Part shown: in pieces, positions 1 through 12,410 of the stretch | Layout: every line of letters begins with the position of its first letter | Numbering within the stretch: the stretch's first letter is position 1 | Assembly (NCBI GenBank): GCA_963854835.1 | Contig: OY978525.1 | Span: 91,106,136-91,170,135 of the forward strand | DNA: 64,000 nucleotides | Source: Megamerina dolium | Taxonomy: Eukaryota; Arthropoda; Insecta; Diptera; Megamerinidae | Reading direction: 5' to 3' | Position numbers and translations under genes: made by a program | Notes under the pieces: generated by a model | Database searches by the model: none | Seen by the model: the letters and a program-made list of their open reading frames with translations, nothing else | What the model was told of the DNA's origin: nothing

Positions 1-2410
1 TTTCATTAATTTTTATCGTTCACATTGTCAGTTTAGAGCTTTGTATAATTCCATGATCATTCGATCGATCGATTTGATCTACAATGAAAAAATGTGTATT
101 GAAATGGAATACTGACTATTAAATCTTCTTTCATTCACTTGTATTATCTTTTAATAAAGAATTTTCAATCTAAAGCCAGTGTCAGCGACGCTGCTGCTGG
201 TGCTGTTGCTGTATATCACCTTCTCTACCACCAACGTAGCACAGTTTTTACTGCCATCATATTTGACATACTTTTTCCGATCATTCTGACTTGATGTACA
301 TGCACTGTCTGCATGCTTGTACGTATGTAGATCATTTGCGTCAAAAGTGGGTGTTAACCTTACATAAAATGTCTAATATTGTATGTATAACCTCAGCATA
401 GAGTCATAAAAAAGTCTCATTCATTCAGACACGACTACATTTATGCATGTATTCATGTGAATGTGTGCTCATTTCATCCATCCATTCGTTGATGTTATTC
501 ATTTTCTAATTAATTTGTAGTGTAACGCATGCGCCCGCCATCTGTCAAGATATCAGTAAACAACCAGCGATATATATTCTTAGCACGATTGCTTGATCGC
601 CTCTTCGATCATAGTGCTGCCGCTCTTTCTCTTTATCTCTTTCGCTTGCTCCTTTGCTTACATTCAAATTTCTTCTAATGTCAGTTGATTTGCATTATAA
701 AAACGATATAGGGTGCAACTCAAACAAACACACATACACATATACAGTATGGGCGTATTAATGCCGCCGCCAGCGCCAGCATCGTCAGATACTGATTTCT
801 TAATTAAGCTGCGGATGTCTGTCTAGGCGATAATCGCTTAATTCTGCTACGGGAGTCGATTTCATATCGCATATGTCTTTAAGGAGATTTTAAACATCTA
901 TTTTGTAAATCGCTATTCATTCATGTATGTATATTTTCATATATATACATACTTGCATTTAATTAAATTGGGAACAAGTTGACATCTTCATTACATGTAC
1001 ATGTGTGTGCACAGTGATGCATTCTATTTACATTGCAATTAATTTTATTGTTGAATGCATTCCAAAATGTCGACTATAATTTTAATTCATTTTGATTTCT
1101 CTTACATTGTTAAAAAATGTATTATCATATAATACGCAAATATGTACGACATATTCGTATAGACATTTGAATGGCTCAATTTTATGCTACATTGTATCTA
1201 TACATGTTGCAGTACTGTAATGTAATCTATGTGTAGTGATGTTCTATGTCTTACAGCACTGTAGTGTTGATCAAGTTTGAGTATTCATTTCAAAATATTT
1301 TATTTTTATTTGGATTTTTGTTTTTAGATATTTTATTAATATAGAGCAATAAAATGATTTCATAATATATGGCATGATGTTCTATTTAATAGCTTTTAAG
1401 ATTCTATTTGTTTCTTCTTCATATTCTTACATCGATTTATTTTATTATTAATTCACAGCATGAAATCTGCGATATATGAAAATTTATGAGTGTACGTTGA
1501 ACATAAATAATTAAATACTTTTAAATTTTTAAGTTAAGTTATAAATTTTAATACTACGAGATTTATATATATTTTTATGTATGTATATATCTGTATCTAT
1601 ATTATTTTTTATCGTATTATAAAAATAATCCATCGAATCTATTGAAATTTTATAATACCACTCATTTCTTGTTTAATGCCCATGGTAGTAGTTTTTAAGT
1701 CTGAAATACTGACAGATCATCTAGCACCAATCATGAAATATTACTAGAATGCGCTCACACTTTTTGGGGTGTATTCAAATAACACATATTTTTTAATGAT
1801 GCTGGCTAGTAGGAACCGAACTATCTTAGAATTTTATTCAGAGATATGTCTTTTAGAATTTCATATAGTAGAACAGGGTAAAGCGCAAGTAAATATGAAG
1901 CTCCCCATTTAAAAGTGTACTTAATTCTTCATTCTGTTTAATTTCGATTCATGTACGTAATTCTTACACTGCTCTGGCAATCATTTAATTGTACTGTAAT
2001 ATGCAGTTAAGTTCCAAAATGGGATAGTAAGGAGACAGACCTATGTTTTTTGCACCATTGCTATTATTGAATTTGTATAATCTGCTGATAGCGCCGTACA
2101 ACACATAGCAAACATTTTGGGGGTTTGTCATTAGATTAAGGCAAAAACTTCAAAATGTATGTGCTTGGGTGTTTTGAATAAAATTTTAATATTTGGAAAC
2201 AATTAGTTCAAAATTATATGAAAGCTTGCACAAATCCTAATTTAGGTAATTTATTTGTTCGGAAATCAAGGATGAGATTTATTGAATTTTAACTCATTAT
2301 CTCATACTTTGACCGAAAATCCGGGCAAATTGCTTTAAGAAAGTTTACAAAAAATTCTTTCAAAATTATGTCAGTGGATTATAAAATTCACAAATACACA
2401 ATTTTTAAAT
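1..2410. other. AT-rich noncoding stretch
   Basis: I see no gene here. A TCGA tract lies at 61-73 and a CTG-rich tract at 191-212. The part from about 520 to 860 is less AT-rich and has pyrimidine-rich runs (CTCTTTCTCTTTATCTCTTT near 623), a perfect 11-base palindrome GCGATAATCGC at 827-837 and a TATAAAAACG at 696-705. This patch is the most likely to be regulatory, but no start site or transcript can be supported from sequence alone. Confidence 0.5.
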
Positions 2411-3645
2411 AGCTCGTTCCAAGATAAACATAGTGCTTCACTACTTCAAAAGCGTAGTGATAAACAATGACATGATGTTCAAGACACCAGAATCACTTGT
2501 TTATTAACGCTATGTACTTAGTCTTGTTATTATTCGCCATCGCGATTCTCTTTACAACCCTGAGAATGGTGCACTGCTCGCGTGTTCATACCGTTTATGT
2601 CAATATCATCGAAAAACGCTAACAACATTACATTTTGTTGAAGATACTGCCATTATGTAGTAGATCAGCAGCTCATATTATTTTCTGCATAATATGATTG
2701 ATGAAGTCGCACGATAACGAATCATCTTGTTTGAAACCCCCTTTTTCCTTTACGCGGACTGCTGAAAGTGGATTTATAATCAACAAATAGATGGTGTGTG
2801 TCGATATGCTTCTCTAGGGTCTTCTCCAGGATTTGGCGTAGTGTGAAAGTCTGGTCGATAGTAGATTTACCAGGTCTGAAGTCACATCATTAAGGTCGAA
2901 TCAGGTTGTCAGAAGCCTATGCTTCTTCAGCCTTTCACACGGTAAGTTCGATAGGACCTTGTATGCACAATGTAATGTTGTGGGGTCTACTTTCTTACTT
3001 TCTACTTTCTGCTTAATAACTGGTGCATGCTGGCGAGCACCTCATCGCCTAAGGTCTTAAACAACTCGACAGGCAGGCCATCAGTACCTGTAGCTTTGTT
3101 GCTTTTCAGCATAGAAATGGCTTCTTTGACATTGTCACGATCGGGTGGTTTAATATCTGAACCATAATCTGTCATAATCTGTCGAGAGATCCCCTCCACT
3201 GATGGAATTGTTCGAAGCGTTGCCATTCAAAAACGTATTCCCTCTATAAGCTCTGTATAATCTGCACATCTCTAACCAGATTCCCATTTTTATCACACGG
3301 GCGCTTGATCTTCCCGCAGAATTTTTGAGTCTCATTCCTGTCTCTACACATCTCCATCTCCTTACACTCGCGTCTTTCGTACTCCCTCTTCCTACGCCTG
3401 AAAATATGTCTCTTCTCACTCCTCCCCTCTCTGTACCGCTCCTTAACAGCTCGCGTAGCACCCACACGCAAGGTTTTTCTGGAGGGAGTATCTTTCTTTG
3501 CAGTACCGTCGTGACCATAACATTAATTCCTCAGAGGCCGGTAGCTACCGACTGCCTCCTCGGCAGCAATAGTCATGGAGTGGGATATATGTGTCCATCG
3601 TGCGCATGTATCTTCAAGAGGAGTAGTGTTCTACTTAAACACATC
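2411..3645 (-). pseudogene. RTE-like LINE ORF fragment (linker plus reverse transcriptase), decayed
   Basis: This is a broken piece of the single long ORF of an RTE-like non-LTR retrotransposon, which normally encodes an endonuclease and a reverse transcriptase. Reading the minus strand from 3645 down, I see a basic linker (EKYREGR-type, here KERYREGRSEKRHIFRRRK), the RT entry motif SNKATGTDGLPVELFK (3226-3002 frame), DFRPGKSTIDQTFTLRQIL (about 2890-2830), the motif A region as VDYKSTF (about 2790-2770), a motif C remnant FFDDIDI in place of YADD (about 2613-2592), NKTKYI (about 2530-2511) and YAFEVVKHYVYLGTS (about 2456-2411). The pieces sit in several frames, so frameshifts and stops separate them. 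The endonuclease end is missing, as is everything after the YLGTS motif. The end at 2411 overlaps the start of the fragment at 58965-59526, and the two match closely there, so they belong to one family. It is a dead relic. Confidence 0.88.
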
Positions 3646-5019
3646 CGATAATAGAGTGATAAGAGTATTTGCTGTCTCTAGCTATTGCTTACTATCATCG
3701 TAATATTCTGCTTTTTATTAATTACATTTATTTAAATTGTTTTGGTGGCAGTTTGTGAAATTTTATTTCTCATTTGAAAACGAAGAAATTTCGTTGACTT
3801 TCTGTCTCACTTTTGAATTTTAATAACCTAAATTCTATAGACAATATTTCTTTCTAGCTTAATCATGAAGCTCTTCTACAAAACTTTTTATGGAATTGTC
3901 AGTACTATGGATCTATAACTCAAAACAGTGAACAGTGATATGATAGAATTTGCTATATTTGAATTCAAATGAATTTGTCCTTAACATTTCTTTAATCAAT
4001 TTTATGCAATTATTTTGGTGTATCGAGATATTGACATTTTCGAAATTGAAAATAAATTCCTATTGTAGTAGTATCCGCTAGTTCTGGGTTAAAGGTAGAA
4101 AGAATTCAAATACCAATCACAACACAAGAACATTTTGTTAAATCACTTCTTTTCCGTAAATCGATATGAAATGTTTGAGGTCATTGCAATTAGAAAAAAA
4201 TACAAAGTAATTTTTATGTATAAATATTAATTGTTTTTCTACAAAAATTTCTTCAAACTGTGCCATTGTATATGGTCCAGTATATTTTGTTGCAAGACAA
4301 GAACTTCATTACATTTTATTGGTTTTCATTTTGGTTACAACTTGTCAGCTTCACTCTATGCCGGTATGGCGGTTGGAAAATGCATATCTATGATACTACA
4401 TGCATACAAATACCATACGTGTATATGTAGAATGGATACTATATGTTGCATTTATGGAAATGTTTTACTTGCTAAAACCATAAAAATGGCTATTAAGAGT
4501 ATTGTAAATGCAGCATTGAATTCGATGTGCTATTTTGGTGGTATGTACGTATCTTATATACGAGTACATATATGGCGACCAAGTAAGAACTTTTAAGAAA
4601 TATATTTTTTTTAATGTAAACAAACATAAAATAAGTAAGTTTCAATTGTAGTAGAAGGCAGAAAAAAAATGTGTTGATATATGTACACTGAAATCAACCT
4701 GTTCCTAATTGGGCTACCATGTCTATAGAAACATTGGCTAGTGTGTATGTATGTGAGTGTGTTGCTTTTGATACTGACTGTGACTATGCCTATGTATTGA
4801 CTATTGCCAGTAGGGTGGCAGTTAAAATGTGTTTAGAAAATAGTTTTCGTTCGACTTTGGCACAAAGATGGCACAGAATCATCAAAATGAAGGCGGCACA
4901 CATATGTGTATGAGTGTTGTCATCCATCTATGTTTGAACGAGTACTTGTAGTATGTGATGCGATGCATTTAAATGGTTCCTAGAATTTCAGTTCTATGCT
5001 CTTTTTTTTATCTTTGTTT

Positions 5020-5043
5020 TATTATTATTATTATTATTATTAT
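5020..5043. repeat. (TTA)n microsatellite
   Basis: About eight ATT/TTA units in an otherwise unremarkable AT-rich stretch. Confidence 0.95.
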
Positions 5044-5248
5044 TTGCACTGGAGGCGCGGTACTAATTTGGTAGTCTATTCTATATCCAATATGCCATGC
5101 TTGGTCAAACATGATTTATGAATGTCTCTTGCTAGGCAGGCGTGTACTGAATACAATATAATGATGGCAATGGCAACAACATACATTCTCATATGCACAT
5201 GTGCTGTTGAAAGTGTCCTCCTTTCCAATACGGAGCTGATCACCATCA

Positions 5249-5266
5249 GTGTGTGTGTGTGTGTGT
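5249..5266. repeat. (GT)n microsatellite
   Basis: Nine uninterrupted GT units. It accounts for the Thr-His or Val-Cys runs of the small open frames crossing it. Confidence 0.95.
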
Positions 5267-6143
5267 ACTTGTGTCGTGCCATCACCACCAAATATGACAA
5301 ACAATATTGTAGCAATGGCCAAGTTTCAGCAAAGGTAAAAATAAAGTAGCAATAGCTAGCAGCAATAGAAGATTTCGTCCATTTCGCATGAATAGCAAAT
5401 TGTGCTGAGTTATTTTTAGCATATTTTTGCATTTCATTGCGAAAGTGTTTTTAAACGCTTCATTCCCATATTCAATACAATTTATTATGTATAGATTTGT
5501 TTATTCAGTTTCTTTTGTGCTTCCAGCTACATATTTGCAATCATCAATTAAGGTCATTAAGGCTTCACAATAAGAGAGAGAGAGATTGTGCATTTGTATA
5601 CGTATGTGTACGAGTATTTGGAGTGTATTAAAAAGAAAGGAAAAGGAAACAACAACAACAAAAACAAATTGACATTGCTTTCATTCTGCCCCATTGAGCA
5701 TGCGTTCGTTCATCGTAAATTGTATAGAAATTGAATTTTATATCTAGTGTCGCATTGAATTACATATATGCTTAATTATTTTATTGGCAAGAACGAGAAA
5801 TATTTCAATGCCTTCCACGTAACTATGTTACATATGCATGTGTATGTGTGTCCTGAGTTACTTTCGTTTCAATTGATGGCAATGGCTTATGTATGCAAGT
5901 ATGCATACTTATGACCTTCAATTTAGTGATCCGATTTTAAAAATTTTATGATATACCTACATTACCGGTTAAATTGATGAAAACCCTGAACAAAAACCAT
6001 ATATTTCGTCTTTGTCGCTTCATTAAGTAGACTTAATCAATTTTATTTGATATTTCTGTATACAAGTACTTAGCGGAATTGTAATATTTTTTACTTATTT
6101 ATATGCATTTGAAGTACTTTAAATGGTATTTAATTGGACACAG

Positions 6144-6420
6144 TCAAACCAGTATCTTTTCGTTAAAATAACCACTTTTTGATTTGATTAGAGCAGCGCA
6201 TATTTTTGGCATTTTTTCAACAGGTCTTCCAAGTATTTGCAGTTTGGAAGTTTGACTGTCTCTTACTTGACGATCAAGCTCATCCCAAAGTAGTTCGATT
6301 GGATTTACGTTCGGAGATTGTGGTGCCCAAATTGATTTTTAGAGAACTGTTTCGTCTTCTTTTTTAGTCAAATGGTGGGAACACAATTTGCAAGAAATTG
6401 GTATTGACAACCTTTTTTAA
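6144..6420 (-). pseudogene. Tc1-like transposase C-terminal end, decayed
   Basis: The minus strand encodes the last part of a Tc1/mariner superfamily DDE transposase, the enzyme that cuts and joins the inverted-repeat ends of such elements at TA sites. From 6338 down to the stop at 6144-6146 there are 64 uninterrupted codons with WAPQSPNVNPIELLWDELDR, the hallmark stretch holding the third catalytic acid (the E of NPIE in the DD34E pattern), followed by an MPKICAALIKSKSGYF tail typical of the family. One codon upstream is a stop (TAA, 6339-6341); beyond it the same frame continues as SCKLCSHHLTKKEDETVL, matching the usual region just after the second catalytic acid, so the stop is a mutation within a former gene. 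Further upstream the match fades and the second catalytic acid cannot be placed. No inverted repeats were found. It is inactive. Confidence 0.88.
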
Positions 6421-8854
6421 TAAACTTTTTAAAGTTATAATGCATTTCCTTAAACGAAGGCATAAAAAGATGAATATTGACAAAATTTTTGTAGCATAGG
6501 CCAATGATTATTTTTGATTTAAGCTATTACGAAAAATGTGTATGTATAAACACTGTCTTTTCCAGAATATACAGATGCAAATAGCCTCTTTCGAGCCCGT
6601 ACTCTCTGCTTAAAATAAACCAAATAATAAGCCAAATATTTATGGTCAATGAGGAATTGATTGCAATAGAGGTACCAAAGGTATACATTTAAAGTTCTTT
6701 ATGTGTCGTTGTTGTTGTCATTCAACATTCATATATACAGAATTTTTTTATGTAAACATTTAAAAATGTGAAAAATGTAGAAAAAACAGTACATTTTTTG
6801 CTTAAGTCGACTAGGGCGGTGTGATGCTATAAAGTTGTAATTGCAAATATTGATGCAACATTGAGGAATATAATATTTTCACTTACAGTTAAACATACTT
6901 TCATATAATCAATAGTTTTTGCAGTCATTGATATTTATTTCAAATTAAATGAAACATCTTACTTAATTTCCCCTATTTCATTTAAGATCAATGATCAGCG
7001 TCAAATCATTATGGGTTTACGTACATACAATAGATTAATGCCATGGATTAATAATAATTTGTATTATTTGAACATCTTTTAGGCAGATTTAGTATCACAA
7101 AATAGTGAATGCTCTTTGACAATGCAACAATTCATAACCTGTTCCTCAATAATAATAATATTATTGTCATTAATTATTTTTTCCAATTAATCTCTCAATA
7201 GATGTGTAAATAGATAATTCAAAATGTTTTTGCAACATTTAATATCCGTGAAAAATTGTTAACAACACTCATATGAAGAGATATATAAATAAAAATAAAT
7301 GCAAATGTTATTAATTGCAACTCCTTATGTTGTCAGCGTTGTGATATTTATTTATTGGTTAAAATAAAATTAACTGTCATTTTATTTACGCGACAATATC
7401 ACTTTACTATATACTATGTATACAGTCGTTAAATGAATGCTTCAATTACAACAATTTTTATTTGCATCAACCATAAACGCCAAAACTACAGGAAAAGAAA
7501 AACGAATAAAAGATTCAGTCAATTGTTAACATACAAATAATTCAAGTTTAAACATAAATAAACCAATTGCATTTGGCTTTGGTCGACTTTGTGATATTAT
7601 TTTCTTTTATTACTTTACGACCAAATTGAATTTTTATATGTGCGTGTATATACATTTTTGAGTATACTTATACCTACTATATGCATATATACATAAACAT
7701 TTATATGTGTGTGATGTGTGTGTATTTGTGATTAAATTGTATAAAATTTACGACTCAATTTCATTAGAGATTAAATTTAATGTATTGCAACAGATATTTG
7801 GATGTATGTGAGCACTTGCATCATGTAGGTAAACGTGACTATTTATATTTGTTTAAATAATAATAATAATAATAACAACAATGCCATATATAAAAAAACA
7901 CAAATAAATAAATAAAAAGAAAATAAGAAAACAAATCACTGATAAGCAGCTGTTTTGGGCTGTGCCAGCACAAATCATTGTGTACGTATTTATGTATTTA
8001 TAAATTAAAAACATTAAAGTTTGCGCAGGCGCAAACGCAATAAATTGTACTAGATTTTATTTAATTTGTTATAGGTATATCACTATAGCCATTATTGTTG
8101 TTGTGTAGTTGTAGCGCATTTGACGTAACATACATGCATACAAAATGCTGCAACATAACGATGTTGGTACGTAATCTGATTTCCTTAACAAAATGATGAG
8201 TGCATTCACGATATTCATAGACACTTATACATATGTATGTTACATAGTTATGTGTATTGATCACTGATCGCATTATAATATGTGTATTGGTGTCGCTGCC
8301 AGTGCAATTGTCAAGTGAACTTTTGGCTAAATGCATATACGCTACGTTTATTTAATCTCATCCAGGTAGGAAAATATGCACATATGAGCAACGGTAAGGC
8401 AACCAAACTTACCTATACCATAAGAATTATTGAAATTTCTTTAATAATGCACAAATCACACTAGACTTTTCACATTTCAATGCATTAGTATTTTCACTTT
8501 GCTTTGTTATATGCAGGTTATATTCATATGTTCTAAATTTGGTATTGGTTCGATTACATGGGACCATTTCATGACATAGTTGTAACATGTTCGCTATTTA
8601 TGATCTCATTCAATTGTGATAATCCTTACTGTTGCGATTACATTTTAAAACAGAGTCTCCAGAGTGCCGTGTTTCTTATTTTAACCAACGAACGAAATCG
8701 ACCGCATACCTCCCATCCAAAAATGTGTTGTTGACTGTATGTTTCGCACTGAACGCGTAGTAAAAATTGAAACCTTTTGATCTAGAATTTAGTAGGTAAA
8801 ATTAGTTTGATCACAGAATAAATATAAATATTAGAAACTGGGCATAGGTTAGGT
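6421..8854. other. AT-rich noncoding stretch
   Basis: No gene is recognised. An (AAT)n tract with imperfect copies lies near 7857-7880, and there is a G+C-rich palindrome at 8019-8036, listed separately. The small open frames at 8061-8464 show no family motif. Confidence 0.5.
8019..8036. promoter_or_regulatory. Palindrome with NRF-1/Ewg-like core
   Basis: The sequence GTTTGCGCAGGCGCAAAC is a perfect 7-bp inverted repeat around a 4-base centre. Its core TGCGCAGGCGCA differs from the NRF-1/Erect-wing consensus (YGCGCAYGCGCR) at the central base. The 11-mer TGCGCAGGCGC recurs on the minus strand at 30711-30721. A binding role is inference only. Confidence 0.3.
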
Positions 8855-9204
8855 GAGGTTATGTGGCTGCTCTCTGAGAGGACACACTTAGGCCAGAAAT
8901 GCCCATTGTGATACCACCGAGCTTCTCTTCCAATACTGTTGTGCGTATTAAATTTGGACAGCATTAGTGGGACCTACTTATATTAGCCGGTTCCGAACGG
9001 CAGAACCCTTGTGACATCACTTTAACTTAGTTTTGTCACAGAGCACTTTTAAGAAGCATTTTTGGCAAATTGTTACTGCCGGAAAAATTGCCAATTCTTG
9101 CCGCAGGTGGGTGCCGTTCGAAAGAAAAATCTTTTCAATATCAAATTGTGTTATGCTTCAGCCTGGTATTGAGTTCAACGTACAACCACTGAGCTACGGC
9201 ACCC
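8855..9204 (-). mobile_element. tRNA-derived SINE, copy 1
   Basis: Read on the minus strand, the element starts with a tRNA-like head: GGTGCCGTAGCTCAGTGGTT (from 9203) contains a good pol III box A (TAGCTCAGTGGTT), followed by a degenerate box B (ACTCAATACCAGG, about 9176-9160). The body then matches the two other copies in this window (18980-19265 and 50557-50864) with shared blocks such as CCGGAAAAATTGCCAATTC, TTTGTCACAGAG, CGGCAGAACCCTTGTGACAT on the plus strand, and CCTACTTATATTAGCCGG. SINEs encode no protein; they are transcribed by pol III and copied by a partner LINE. This copy carries extra sequence between about 8865 and 8960 that copy 3 lacks. The distal end is not sharply defined. 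Confidence 0.8.
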
Positions 9205-11869
9205 ACTGGGCATGCATGGATGGAACTCACGCCTGCCTCCCATACCAGAGTATGTTGTTGACACGGAGTTTTTCCAGTTTGCGAATGAAAATATAAAATA
9301 TTTGAGAATAATTGGAATTGAATAAAAATCAAAACCACCAATACAATACAAACTTATGTTCTTGTATATATGTTTTTACATTTTGCGGACAAAATAATAT
9401 AGTTGTCAGGCTGGAATTCGCTGCATACGTTTATGTGTGTCAGTGAATGAATAGGAAATACTATAATACTATGATCTAGATACTGTATTTTCACACTTTG
9501 TGCATGAAAGTGTGAACCTTGGCATATCAATTATGTATGCTACTGAATGAACCAGCACAATAACGGGCGGAATCGGAAGAATACCATGCCTACAGGTCAT
9601 ACAAACTTATCTTCTCGAATATAGTTTTAACACAAACATATAAAGGTGTACGACGGCAGCTGGGCACAGTTATTATCAATGTTCGAGTATATTTGAAAAT
9701 GAATGCTATCGGATTAAAATCGCGCCTACTTTTGAATGTCTATCTGCTATAGCTTCTTCTGTAATTTTTTCAAGAAAAACTTCTTATACAATTTATTAAA
9801 GTATAGAGAATTGTCTAAGCTGAATATATCATTAAGTAACTAGTATGAATTAGACCAATTGCCGCATAAAATTGTACCTGTTGAGTAATAAATACATAGA
9901 CACTTTCTCTTTCAATTGGCGTCTATGTCAATGTTCGATGTCGTTATCATGTCCTCGATACTATGCCCGTATTCATAGTCTTCTTATTCGTACATCTACC
10001 TATCTAAACGACAACAATGATCATGCAATGTGTATGGTGGACATGTGTAATGTAATGCTGTGTGGTGGTGTTGGTGGTGATGGTGTTTTGGCATCGATCG
10101 TTGTTTATCACAATCTAAATTACAATTTATTTGTGACTCCTACACTTTTCGCTCTAACGCATCTAATATTAATCTTGTATGTGTACACACATTTAAACAT
10201 GTGTGTAAACATTTGTTTGAATACCTTCAGGATCAGATGCAATATTCGTACATACATATCGTATGTGCTTAAGTATGTGAACATAAGCGCCTTTAGTTGA
10301 TTGCATGCTAGTTTCGGTGTTGTATTGTATTGCCTTTTTCGCTTGTCTTGCAATGATGATCACGCAATTTTCGCATTTCTAACAAATAACAATATCAACA
10401 GTAAATGGCGTTAGTTTCGTTTGTCCGCATACTTTCATTATTTCCTTTCGTATCTTCTATGCACAAGACTATGTGAATGTGTCTTTATGAATTTTGTTTA
10501 TGTGATCGCTTCAGGCTAAAGACATAAATAAATGACAGTAACAATTTTGAAAATGAAAAATCAGAGTAAACAAGAGAGAGCGAGATAGCGAGAGTGAGCA
10601 AAAAGTGTTAAGGGCAGAAAAAGAGAACGAGTGGGAATGGGGAGGAAAAATACAAAAATGAAATAGTTACGGACACTAAAACGATCGCTCGATCGATCGA
10701 TCGATCGAACAATTTTCCCTCAAACAACAAAATGCAATTGTAACAATTGCAATAAATGAATCACTCAATCAAATGATATGCACTACACTTCGTTCAGGTG
10801 ATCATATATAATATGTATGAGGCGCCAAAGTTCAATTCAAGCAAAGCAAACTGTTTATGCTTGTGTACTCATGATCATTGCTCCTCAATGGGCATACGAG
10901 ATGTTTTGATTTTATTTCGATCGTGAAAAATCATTTTGCAATTATCATTGATGCCAGTATAGTGTCTATTCGTATGCTTAGGAGCAATACGATTTTTATT
11001 TGAATGCTGCTGATTGTATTATTATGGCGCCCATCTACCAGCACTTTTATGTGTTCAGCAAAACGGGAAAAAATGGAAGTTTAAATATTTTGCGATCTAT
11101 ATTGTACCATTTCATCCGTATACAATCATACTCATACATGCAAACGCGTGAAATGAGCATAATTTTATGTGAATTTACATTTCATTTCATTACTTGTGCA
11201 ATATCAACATTACCATCGATCGATTTGTATGCGAGTATCCTTATAGCATACGATCTACAGTGTTGCAAATGGTATGTTGTTTCTATTGTTGCCAGTAACA
11301 AATTGCTAGCAAATCGACTTTCATTCGTTTTCAAATGAATGTTGTGATAATTTTGTTGTTTCATTTCCATTTTTACAACAATATCGATATGTAAGTACTA
11401 TATTACGATTATTGCTACAAAATGCCTTTTAAGTACATGTACAATTTTTTTTTGTTATTATCTAATGTCATCGTTGTTGTTGTTTTTATGCTCGTGTACT
11501 ATGTTCTTCAATGCTCGTGTATTTGATGGTTCATGGTTATAAAAACTGTTTTGATAAACATTTTCAAACACTATTAAATGTGTTTGTTTGTGTGTGCGTG
11601 TGTGTGAGTCGTATAAAAACTCATATTATGCAATAAATATGCTCATTGATGTTGCATGCAACAAATAAGGAAGTTATCTTGTTTTGGTCGTTTTTATTTC
11701 ATGGGGTTGCTTTTCTAAATAATGTAGGTGATTAAGGTTATGGAAATGTTTAAATATTGATGATCATTATGCCTTTAGTAACAATACTTAATATTATTTA
11801 TTATGAGTGGGTGTTTTCACAAGCCAAATCAATGAGTGAATGAATTTAAAGTGAAGCAACTAGGATGTA
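9205..11869. other. AT-rich noncoding stretch
   Basis: No gene is recognised. Small open frames at 9872-10353 and 11000-11370 overlap on both strands and have no family motif. A GATC-rich tract lies at 10682-10708, and a purine-rich patch (GAGAGAGCGAGATAGCGAGA) lies near 10573. Confidence 0.5.
10682..10708. repeat. (CGAT)n tract
   Basis: About six CGAT units, self-complementary, with one interruption near 10688. Similar shorter tracts occur at 61-73 and, scattered, at about 17450-17505. Confidence 0.9.
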
Positions 11870-12410
11870 AGTGCGCATTGATGGGAATGTTTCGGATATA
11901 GCTTTTTTCTTCTCTATGGGAGGTAGGCGTCGTTTTCATCCAATGACGCCCTTCAATTATGTCATCAAATTAACTTTATATGCTAAATTTCATTTCGATA
12001 GCCTTACGTTAAGTGTGAAAAATACACTCAAGAACATTATTTTGTATGGGAGGTAGCCCTGATTTTCACCAGATTTCATCTATTTTGTAATAAGTTTATT
12101 CTGTATTCAACTTTACGCTTTCGATAGTTTCATATTTTCGTCCATAAAATGAGAAAAAATCATTCAAGAACATATTTTTGTATGGGAAGTAGTCGTAACT
12201 TTTATCCGATTTTATCCGTTCATGAATTCGTTCGTTTGTTGTCGAAAATATTTGTATATAACAATTTTCCGCTTGATAATCCTATAATTGCGGCAGTTAT
12301 TGTACGAATAGACGAAGAAATCTGACAGACATAGTAAAATTGACTCAGTTGTCCGTAGAACAAACTCAACATACCCCCGACTCTTCGAATATAGCGTATA
12401 AATATTTATT
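11870..12410 (-). repeat. Diverged tandem relic with TATGGGAGG blocks
   Basis: Three blocks starting TATGGGA(G/A)GTAG at 11915, 12045 and 12181 are spaced 130 and 136 bases apart. The second and third share more sequence (CAAGAACAT before the block, CAGATTT- or CCGATTT-like sequence after it). Downstream comes TCTGACAGACATAGTAAAATT near 12321, which resembles the CAGACGGACA zone near the end of the two large elements at 22089 and 52292. I infer an old element of the same broad type in the same orientation. The similarity is weak and the ends cannot be set. Confidence 0.35.

Larger units (their letters stand above)
3646..6143. other. AT-rich noncoding stretch with microsatellites
   Basis: No gene or transposon is recognised. 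The open frames here are short, have no recognisable motif and overlap on both strands around (GT)n. Simple tracts are at 5020-5043, 5249-5266 and 5572-5585. Confidence 0.5.
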
